Shown here piece after piece: positions 56,601-64,000 of a stretch of DNA of 64,000 nucleotides. The position numbers and the translations under genes were made by a program. The stretch spans positions 4,536,651 through 4,600,650 of the forward strand of contig JAVMKO010000003.1 in the NCBI GenBank assembly GCA_032164245.1. The letters are read 5' to 3'. Position 1 is the first letter of the stretch. Each line of letters starts with the position of its first letter. Below the pieces are notes generated by a model that worked only from the letters and a program-made list of their open reading frames with translations, was not told the origin of the DNA and made no database searches. The DNA comes from Sternotherus odoratus. Lineage: Eukaryota > Chordata > Testudines > Kinosternidae.

Positions 56601-57028
56601 CCAGCCCCCACCACTACACAAGGACAGCACCACCCAGTGCGGGTTACAGCTGAGAGACAGGTGCCAAGGAGATGCTTCCGCTGCTCTCTGGTTCCACCAG
56701 CTGTTAAATCTCTGTGCGTGCTGAACAGGCATGACATTAATGTCCCCTTTCTGCCCCATCCCCATTTTGCAGATTGGTGAAGTGACGTGCCCAAGGTGCT
56801 GGAACCAAGGACTCAGGGCTCCCAGGTCTGTGATCCAACCCTCCCACTTCAACGTCCAGTCCCCATTTACCTGGATGAAGTTGCTCTCAAACATTGCAAC
56901 AGACTGAAAGGGAGGATATTCCCCTTCACCCAGGTATCTTTGAAGGTCTTCCCTATGTGGGATCCTGGCCATGGAAGAGACCTCGCTTTCTGACTGGCTG
57001 ATAGTGGAGTTCATCCACACTGCGGTGT
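53403..57028 (-). CDS. GARIN/FAM71-family gene (partial, four exons)
   Basis: On the minus strand the exons are 57028-56871, 55914-55736, 54260-53999 and probably 53668-53403, all with GT..AG introns and matching phases. The first three build the Golgi-associated RAB2-interactor domain. It reads DLQRYLGEGEYPPFQSVAMF and ESNFIQ; then ITRRGKNVDFHNHP, EVTIGIISTDNKLPLPNLML, IARP; then FVRISVHDP, IKLKLINGRSYYLQLYA and FDRWLSLIYLLHHPP. Family members bind RAB2 at the Golgi and most are testis-rich with roles in acrosome formation (family knowledge). A fourth exon adds an acidic, Ser/Glu/Lys-rich tail typical of the family's low-complexity C-termini. I cannot say which GARIN paralogue this is. The start may be the ATG at 57014 or lie further upstream; the last exon was not found. 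The gene is convergent with ZNF395. Confidence 0.8.
53999..54260 (-). CDS. GARIN-family exon, end of domain and Glu run
   Basis: The minus-strand acceptor is tccttgcag (plus 54261 up). One base completes the Arg codon, then 87 codons run to a strong donor ggGTGAGT. It encodes LLPLRFVRISVHDPDRQR, IKLKLINGRSYYLQLYA and FDRWLSLIYLLHHPP, then ends in a run of five Glu. Reading through the donor stays open to a stop at 53816, so an unspliced end is possible but less likely given the donor strength and the next exon. Confidence 0.8.
55060..55315 (+). mobile_element. Harbinger-like MITE fragment in GARIN intron
   Basis: It has 'ttgatcgagggagtgcaatg', 'gtgcaagctccatcaacgtt' and the end 'ggcagtgtagacgtacac', the same style of terminal block as 55371-55659. 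Boundaries are approximate. Confidence 0.4.
55371..55659 (+). mobile_element. Harbinger-like MITE in GARIN intron
   Basis: The left end GGAGTATGTCCGCACTGCAG and the right end GCTGCAGTGTAGACACACCC are inverted repeats. The interior is GC-rich and non-coding. It sits 77 bp below a GARIN-family exon. Confidence 0.6.
55736..55914 (-). CDS. GARIN-family exon, core of Rab2-binding domain
   Basis: The minus-strand acceptor is tttgcacag and the donor is gtgagt. It holds 59 codons plus two bases, phase 0 in and 2 out. It encodes ITRRGKNVDFHNHP, EVTIGIISTDNKLPLPNLML and IARPVPMQNGEAPAG. The pattern (T.RG..vD.hn...EVT.GI.ST...LPLPN.ML.ARP) is the most diagnostic block of the family. Confidence 0.85.
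56871..57028 (-). CDS. GARIN-family exon, N-terminal part of the domain
   Basis: On the minus strand the acceptor is gtttgcag (plus 57029-57036) and the donor is gtaaat just below 56871. The exon ends in phase 0 after FESNFIQ, the hallmark of the domain's first block. An ATG at plus 57014 gives MNSTISQSESEVSSMARIPH. It is in frame but may be internal, because the upstream part (..TAVW) is also open. Confidence 0.75.
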
Positions 57029-58494
57029 CTGCAAACGAAACCCGGCAGCTTCAAGACTGGTACCAGAAACCCAGAGGCCAGGATGGCAGAATGAACCAAA
57101 GGCAGCAGGTCCAGGGGCTTTTGTAGCTCACCTTGTGGCAGGTTCTGTCTCTAGCTACCTGCCACACCCCCAAACAATTATGCACACAAGCAAACCTGCA
57201 CGTGCAAACGCCCCTGCAAAGAATCACACTTTCTAACACACACATGGGACTCTCCCAAGGGTCTCTCTTACAGTCATTTGAGGGCCCCATTTTACACTTA
57301 CTGGGAACTCATGTAAATGTCCGAAAGTGCAAAGTCGTGGAGCATCAGGGCCATCATATGGAGAGTAAATGGAAGCATTTAGTCATCAGCTTGCTAACTA
57401 GAGATGGCCCTGAGCTTGGACATACATATTCAGCCTTCTCCAGAGTTCTGATCAGGTGTCTCAGCTGTGGGCTAATAGCCCTGGGTAAATCATGATTTCA
57501 CAGAATGCCTGAAAATCATGAAAATACCATAATTTTTTTCAATATTCTCAAGTCTAGAATATAAAGTAATTTATATAAAAAATCAGCATAGCAAATGGTG
57601 CAGCCCAGCTGTTCTGCACCTCTGTGTCCTGTTCTTCTGCTTGCGCAGCTTAGAGTCCTGAGTAAGTGAATTGATTTACATGCAATCTAGGTGGGAAACA
57701 CTGAAACAGGAAACTGGATGTCTCTAAAAAAAAAAAGCTAAAAAGGGTCTGCCGCAGAGCTTGTTAAGTACCATCCACCGGTATCCAAGAGTTTTACATA
57801 GTGATGAAGGCAAGCTCCTCTGTACCTTCTGCAGTGCTACCATCAATCACTACTGAAAAGAGTCTGACAGGCAGCTGGATTTGGGTTTTCACCAAAAGAA
57901 AGATGGAAATTCAAATTATGACAACTGCTTTACTTGTGAAGGAACAAAAATTCCTCGTTTCAGAATTCTGTGGAAAACTGTAAAGTGCGTAACTCTAAAT
58001 TTTAACCTTACACAGGGTTTGTTTGCACAAATATCCCTCTTGAAAAAGTGGACAATCAAAAGCTATGGGAATTCTTCAGACCTAATGTAGCAAATGGTGG
58101 ATCGATTCCTTCATCATCCTCAGTAAGACATGAATGTATGATGTTCCAAGCGTCACAAGCATGAGACTATAGCATCGGTAAAGCAGTCTGATTGCTTGTC
58201 CATGATCACTGTCCAATCAACTGATGCACACAATCAGTAGGTGTCACATTTTATTTTGTTTTGCATGGCCTAAACGAAGACTCATCAGATTCAGAACTGA
58301 ATGTTGTGCTCGCTGATATGATTTGCCTACAGACTGTTAATGACGACACCATTGCATAAGCTACTGTAAAATGCTAGAATACCTTTGGGGTGGATTTTGA
58401 TGATAGTGCTGCATTTATCGCTGACCGTGCATCGTACATGTTAAGTTTACAATCCAGTGTATCAGGGATCACTGCTTAACTCAAGGTACGTCTA
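57029..58494. other. Upstream flank of the GARIN-family gene
   Basis: No upstream exon was identified, although the acceptor at 57029 implies one. The sequence is AT-rich with no named repeat. Confidence 0.4.
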
Positions 58495-58763
58495 CACTTA
58501 CACTGCCATGTAGAGTACAGACACTGTGTAACCAGCTACCATGGGTATAAATAGCAGTGTGGACTGTGAGGGGTGGCTTAAGCTAGTGGAATGCCCTATA
58601 TGAGGGATTCCCCCCGCTCCCCCCGGGGGTATGTAGCCTATATAGGCTCTCAACACGCCCAAGCAGTGGCTCCAATGTCTATACTGCTATTTTTAGCCGG
58701 GTAATGTCCTACTGCTTCTCCCTTGCCAGAGCCTTTCACTGCCCTGTGCAGCTAGACATACCC
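58495..58763 (+). mobile_element. Harbinger-like MITE
   Basis: The left end GGTACGTCTACACTTACACT and the right end GCTAGACATACCC are inverted. The interior has 'ggtataaatagcagtgtgga' and 'gtctatactgctatttttag', itself an inverted pair. Confidence 0.6.
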
Positions 58764-58952
58764 ACATGGTAGTTCTTGCTAGTGATGTTTAGGGGACTGT
58801 ATATGTTCGTGTTTAATGCTGACTTTAGTTGTAATATTACTTATGCATGCACTGTGACATTCAATACTTTGGCCTTTATACTATCATGAATTTTCTAAAC
58901 AAGAATTTGTGATTTACACGGGGCCCTGCTAATAACAAAAGGGGATAGGTAC

Positions 58953-58983
58953 TGTGTGCGTGTGTGTGTCTGTCTGTCTGTCT
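58953..58983. repeat. (TG)n/(TCTG)n microsatellite
   Basis: It runs 'gtgtgcgtgtgtgtgtc' and then TGTC repeated. Confidence 0.85.
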
Positions 58984-59548
58984 AGGGAAGGGAGAAAAGA
59001 TCAGAGCCCAGGTCTTCCAGTCTGGCTGAGCTGTATGCAGCAGAACACCCAGGGTGCAGGGGAAGTGAAAAGGTATCTTTAGGCCATTTTGTGGCCCCTG
59101 ATCTTCTTGCTGTAAACTGAATTGTCTGACAATGGTCCCTGTTCTTGCTGCCGAGGCTTGTAGGGGTGTAGAAATGCCCGTTTCCCCAGACTTGTCACCA
59201 GGGTTAGGAGAGGAGTGGTACTGGAGCAAGAGCTGTCTCATATTATCCATCTCTGGAAAGGATTTTGCAACACGGTCAGCATGAAACTGTGCAAAATCTG
59301 GATGGCACCGGAGGATTTCTCTGCACTCCAGAGAAGCTGGACATACCAGCTTTAAGAAAGTTTTGCCGTAATAATGAACAGGAGACTCTGGCCTAGGGCT
59401 TGAAGATGAGATTGAAACTGCAGTGAGTCAGGTGGAGAAATACGGGTAAGCTCTTCTAGGTGGCAGGAGCTTTATAGGACAGCACAGGGTGAAAAGACTA
59501 GATAGTCTGCTGGATAAACGGAGCCAAGAAGAGAGCAGGCATTCCTCT

Positions 59549-59945
59549 GGGGGTCTGTCTACACAGCACAATAAGCCTGGCTCTGCCTCTGGTTTGAGTC
59601 CAAACCTTTCTTCCATCCACACGGAAATCATTCTGATTCAGGTCAGCAAGCGTTCAGTACCCAGGTGCTAGGAGACCACTAGAGGGAGGGTCAGAGCCTG
59701 AATCCTGTTCTGACTTGGATCCAAGCCCTCTTATTTTGCAATGTGGACGCAGCTCAAGCCTCAGATGAGTCGGAAGGTCTGCACAGTGTAGTACAGAGGC
59801 GTTATCACAGCTGTGAGACCTGGGTCCAGCAAATGGAAGTCCAGGTTTACAAAACAGTGGGGATGCTCAAGTGTGGACTGGAAATGCTGAGTTCACAAGC
59901 CCAGGGCCTGCAGACCCAGGTTCACAATGCAGTGTAGACATACCT
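59549..59945 (+). mobile_element. Harbinger-like MITE (about 400 bp)
   Basis: The left end GGGGGTCTGTCTACACAGCA and the right end CAATGCAGTGTAGACATACC are inverted repeats with the CTACAC/GTGTAG core. The interior has paired 'tggtttgagtccaaacc' and 'gacttggatccaagcc' palindromes. Confidence 0.6.
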
Positions 59946-60914
59946 TGGCAGGCAGGAGAAAGTGCATGGAGAATTTCATCTCTTTGCACTGAATTATCTA
60001 GCAGAATGTGGGACAGTTTGATCAGGGAGAACTCTGATGCCTTTGTTACTGTAGGCAAAATGATCACGTTACAACAAACATAGAATATGGTGGAACAATA
60101 CAATGGGATGGGGTGGAGAAGATAAGCAGAGCTGAGTCTTTTGATTTAATGCTGAGGCTTACACTTACCTGGAGGCTACAGGTACACGCTGATTCTCAGA
60201 CCTTCTCTGAAAATCCCATCTTTAGGATTCTCTCCCTATTGGCAAGATGGTGTTTTTTCCAAGCGCCCTGTCTCACATTTGGTAGGTAATAACGTCTGGA
60301 TGGTGTCCTCAGAAACACATCCTAAGCCAGCTGGGAAACAGGCATGATGCTAACTCCCTGTAACCATAGACATGATGCCTACATTATGACATCATCGGAG
60401 GCTATCTGTGTTCATCCTGTGGCTGAATAAAGCCTTTCCTGAGTGTCTGCCTTCTGTTAGGACCCCCTCTTGTCCTCTTCTGCAGGCACAGACTCCTTAA
60501 AGAGGAGTGGAGGATGATAGCATGCTGAAGGCAGTGGGGGGTTGTAGAAACCTGTATGTGTTGATGATAAAGAAAGCCACAAATGGTACAAATCTTCACC
60601 ATGTGATTATCAGAAACAAAGCAATCCATTACAACAGTTATCTTTTGTTTAAAGAGACATGAAACAGGAATATAGTCACTGGATCTTTCTATTTAACAGG
60701 GTGTTACCATGTTACAGAGTAAGCATCATTACAACACCTGTGTTTCTAGTGATTTTATTAAATTGAGTGAAATCTTTATATACACATTTAACAGATAAGG
60801 TATGTCTATCAAATGTTTATATTAAAAAGAATTGGACAGGTGTGCTGGGTTTTTTGCAGGTGAATATACTTTGAGACTGAATAAAAGAGAACCAAATATC
60901 TTAGTATCTAGCTG
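59946..60914. other. Unassigned non-coding stretch
   Basis: AT-rich, with no supported gene or repeat. Confidence 0.4.
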
Positions 60915-61003
60915 ATTTAGTTGGGGTTGGTCCTGCTTCGAGCAGGGGATTGCATTAGATGACCTCCTGAGGTCCCTTCCAACTCTGATATTCTATGATT
61001 CTA
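60915..61003 (+). mobile_element. CR1-type LINE 3' end
   Basis: The blocks 'ttagttggggttggtcctgc', 'ttcgagcaggggattgcatt', 'agatgacctcctgaggtccc' and 'gatattctatgattctat' are the classic CR1 3' end with its ATTCTATG tail. Confidence 0.85.
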
Positions 61004-61045
61004 TCTGTCCTTTGTCTATTTTGCTGAGTATGTAATTGGTGTGTA

Positions 61046-61482
61046 GTATCAGAGAGATAGCCGTGTTAGTCTGGATCTGCAAAAGCAACAGAGAGTCCTG
61101 TGGCACCTTGTAGACTAACAGATGTATTGGAGTATAAGCTTTTGTGGGTGAATACCCACTTTGTCAGATGCATGCAGTGGAAATGACCAGAGGCAGGTAT
61201 CAATATGCGGGCAGGAATCAGGGTAGAGATAATGAGGTTAACTCAATCAAGGAGGATGAGGCTCTCTTCTAGCAGTTGATCTGGAGGTGTGAACACCAAG
61301 GGAGGAGAAAGTGCTTTTGTAGTTGGCTAGCCATTCACAGTCTTTGTTTCATGCTGAGCTGATGGTGTCAAATTTGCAAATGAACTGAAGCTCAGCAGTT
61401 TCTCTTTGCAGTCTGGTACTGAAGTTTTTTTTGCTGCAAGATAGCGACCTTTAAATCTGCTATAGTGTGTCCAGGGAAGAGG
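61046..61482 (-). mobile_element. Penelope-like element 3' part: GIY-YIG-type tail plus ribozyme-like end
   Basis: Read on the minus strand, a frame starting near 61470 gives PGHTIADLKVAILQQKK, then LQYQTAKRNC before a stop. This is the end of the GIY-YIG endonuclease part of Penelope-like proteins as I recall it from turtles. It is followed 3' by the same end repeat as at 25932 (CTGACAA, AGTGGGTATTCACCCAC, CAAA, AGCTTATACT), with the ribozyme core decayed at two blocks. It supplies the link between the end repeats and Penelope-like elements. Non-functional copy. Confidence 0.7.
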
Positions 61483-62033
61483 CTTTTGTTGGGAGAGTTG
61501 CAGGGATTATTGGGGGCTGGTAAGGAAGCTAAGGAGCAGCTCAGCAGGAGAAGAGGAGGGGGAGAGAAACACCAGTGTTTCTCTTGTTTCTGCAGCTGAT
61601 GAACCCCTTGGCTTGCAGCAACAATATCCCAGTGAAGCAGCGAGATAAGACGGGGAAGCTAAATCACAGAGGTTCCCAAAGTTGCTTAGGAAATTCTTGG
61701 TAGTAGAACAGGGATCTGGGTCTTTAAGCACATGACCAACCTTCCTTCTCCTTCAGTAAAAAAAGGATGCAAGTATGTGGCATTTCCAGGGAAACAAATG
61801 CCCTGCCAAGAGAGCTGATTGCTGTGGGCCATTAAGTTACAAGAAATCCTGCAAGCCAAGACCATTATTACTGTTCAAATAGAATAGGGTTTTATGAGCT
61901 AGTGTCTTTCATACTCTAGGCACTTTACAAAGCAATGAGCTATATACTTCCTGTGCTGTGACTATTGCGTCAGCCCTCCTGCACTCAGCAGTAGCTCACG
62001 TGCAGCCATAGGTGTTAGCAGCAGTTTTACTGA
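61483..62033. other. Unassigned non-coding stretch
   Basis: No gene was recognised. Weak MIR-like sequence occurs near 61890-61935 ('tctaggcactttacaaagca'). Confidence 0.35.
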
Positions 62034-62336
62034 GCCATGGTCTACACTGATGGGGAACGGGGGGGGGATCTACCTAAGATACGCAACTTCAGCTGCGGGA
62101 ATAGCGAAGCTGAAGTCGGCGTGTTTAGGTCGACTTACAGCGGCATCTTCACAGCGCTGAGTCGACCGCTGTCGCTCCCCCGTCAACTCCGCCTGCGTCT
62201 CTCGCAGCAGTGGAGTTCCGGAGTCGACGGGAGAGTGCTCGGGGATCGATTTATCATGGCTGGTCTTGACACAATAAATCGATCCCTGAAAGATCAATTG
62301 CTACCTGCCAATCTGGCGGGTAGTGTATGCCTGGCC
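62034..62336 (+). mobile_element. Harbinger-like palindromic MITE, fourth copy, TGA flanks
   Basis: The left end GCCATGGTCTACACTGATG and the right end TAGTGTATGCCTGGCC are inverted, with TGA on both sides (62031-62033, 62337-62339). The interior shares 'agatacgcaacttcagctgc', 'aggtcgacttacagcgg' and 'ggatcgatttatcatggctg' with the copies at 4537, 8514 and 9213. Confidence 0.7.
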
Positions 62337-62339
62337 TGA

Positions 62340-64000
62340 GAGAGTAAAGGTTAGCTGGAATAAGGTCACTCCCTACCCTGATTGAACAGGGTCATGGCAT
62401 CTGTAACTTGCTCCTGAACAGAGACCAGGAATGAGCCTGGGGGAACTTGCTTTGACATCTTAGGTTCCTCAAACACAACCGTAAAAATCCCCTTCCCCTT
62501 CCTGGATCATTGTGTTGTGTATATTGATGGCTCTCAGTCTGTCTCTTGCAAGAGTAAACGGTTGAACAGGGGGTTGCACTTAATGCAGACCAAATTACAG
62601 CTGTTCTTAACCAAATCAGGAGACAATAGAACTTCAAAGTTATGAACACCAGAGTTACAGACTGACCAGTCAACCACACACCTCACCTGGAACTGGCAGT
62701 GATCAGGCAGCAGCAGAGTCAAGGGGGGGAAAAGCAAATAGAGCACAGTATTTCTTCACAGTTCGGTGCAGAACTGGCTTGCAGCATCTTGCTGAGCATG
62801 TTCTCCCTAATCCTCTTCTATCTCTTCTGCACCAGGGGCAGGCATTCTGTAGGTGTGGGGAAAATTCCCCCTCAGGGCCACAATGGCTCAGCTATCAATA
62901 AAACAGACAAACGTACTGTCTTTATCTGTCACAATGGAAAGTGAAAGAGTCATTCCAAAACTCTCTGCCTTCGTTCCCATTAACATTTTTTTAATAAGGC
63001 ATGTCGAATTGACACTTCTGCTGAGGGGTGCCTCTGCACAGCACTGCTTTCCAGCCCCAGATATGATGAGTATCGCCCACGAGGGACGGGGGCCGGGGAG
63101 AAGGAGAATGACATTAACATTTTCAGTTGCATGAAACAATTTGGTCCCTATGTCTATGGGTACAAGCAGAGGGCAACGGCATTGTAAAATTGGCTCTAAT
63201 TTCCATAAGCGGCAGTGATTTTAGCTGATATCTCACTCCTGAGGGTGACAAAGGCACAGAGAACGCAGCTGCTGGTGGTATCCCAAAGCCAGTTGGACCC
63301 ATACGCCGCTAGCCTATTTACTGCAATGGTGCCAGCCGAACTCTGTGACGAGTGGTGTGGGAATGTGTCCTACTGAGAAGGAAGAAATAAGGCTGCCGTC
63401 CCTAGAATCCTTCAGGAGAGGACTACAGAGTATCTCCATGAGAGGTCCATTGAGATCCCCCTGCATGCCCCCCCTCCCCTTTCCTAATCCTACGGGAATA
63501 GTGAAAAGCAGATAATAACTCTATCTCTGTTTGTTTGTACCGCTACTACTACTTGTATGTAAAACACTGAAAAATGGATACGTGTTGTGGTTCAGGGCAA
63601 CTGTACCGACAAACTGGTAACTACAAAGAAACCCCTAGAGTCGGGCGAAGGATTTATTTAGGATTGGGGGAATTCTGGTGAGTTTATTAGCATATGTGTA
63701 GGTCCTTTTATCATTTTAATATCTTTTCTCTCTAATGCTGCTTACCTGAAGAATAAAATAGGCTTTCAGAGAAAGAACAGTGTAGTACTTATAACTGTAG
63801 CAATTACACCTGTTGGCCATCCCTGAAGCGAAAGCCGGCAGGTGTGCTTGGGCAACCTGTCTGCACTGGGAAAGACAGTGAAGGTGGGGAACTGTGCAGC
63901 CTGGAAATACCCGGGACAGAAGGGAGAGGGATGTCTCCCTCTTCCATCCAAGCGAGGCAAGAGCTGGGAGTCTGAGTGGGTAGCCTTGCTGGGCCACCTC
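62340..64000. other. Unassigned non-coding stretch at window end
   Basis: No exon or known repeat could be supported. Open frames on both strands lack splice context. Confidence 0.4.

Overview
The window looks like nuclear DNA from a turtle, most likely a cryptodire. The evidence is the repeat content: a tRNA-derived SINE that I recognise as the tortoise polIII/SINE (CryI) type, CR1-type LINE 3' ends, Penelope-like retroelement ends with hammerhead-ribozyme folds, 5'-CAGGG hAT elements with 8-bp target duplications, and PIF/Harbinger-like palindromic MITEs. The few real exons are vertebrate, spliced, and flanked by GT..AG introns. Family names for repeats come from pattern memory, not from a database search.

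Two protein-coding genes are supported. The first, on the + strand (1895-11688), is the 3' two thirds of ZNF395: six exons carrying the Ser-rich region, one C2H2 finger, the YYTEV segment, the RSRSLSFS motif and the C-terminal C-clamp. All six keep an open frame across compatible splice phases. Its 5' exons lie before the window or were not recognised in the first 1.9 kb. The second, on the - strand (57028-53403), is a GARIN/FAM71-family gene. Its Rab2-binding-type domain is spread over three phase-compatible exons, and a fourth, likely exon encodes an acidic Ser/Glu-rich tail. Its first and last exons were not found. The two genes point towards each other and are about 42 kb apart.

The space between them and on either side is mostly transposable elements, many with exact boundaries. 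hAT elements with perfect 8-bp duplications lie at 22981-23271, 29447-30310, 36005-36724 and 37151-37642; smaller or less certain ones are at 4114-4238 and 19367-19860. Solo LTRs with TG..CA ends and 4-5 bp duplications lie at 21029-21465, 32790-33463 and 41068-41578. A TTAA-flanked Kolobok/T2-like element is at 12146-12530. Four Harbinger-like palindromes of one family are at 4537-4803, 8514-8788, 9213-9490 and 62034-62336. Several elements are nested, so the order of insertion can be read (LTR inside a LINE tail at 32.8 kb, hAT inside a LINE tail at 23.0 kb, LTR at the edge of a Penelope-like end at 41.1 kb, MITE inside a Penelope-like end at 49.9 kb).

The most unusual signals are the Penelope-like ends that fold as hammerhead ribozymes between long inverted arms (26.0, 31.9 and 42.6 kb; one copy at 61.0-61.5 kb is linked to a GIY-YIG-like reading frame), and the hAT elements that carry large G- or C-rich minisatellites inside their terminal repeats. 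I saw no tRNA or rRNA gene, CRISPR array or prokaryotic feature. Most long open frames in GC-rich stretches are by-products of tandem repeats.
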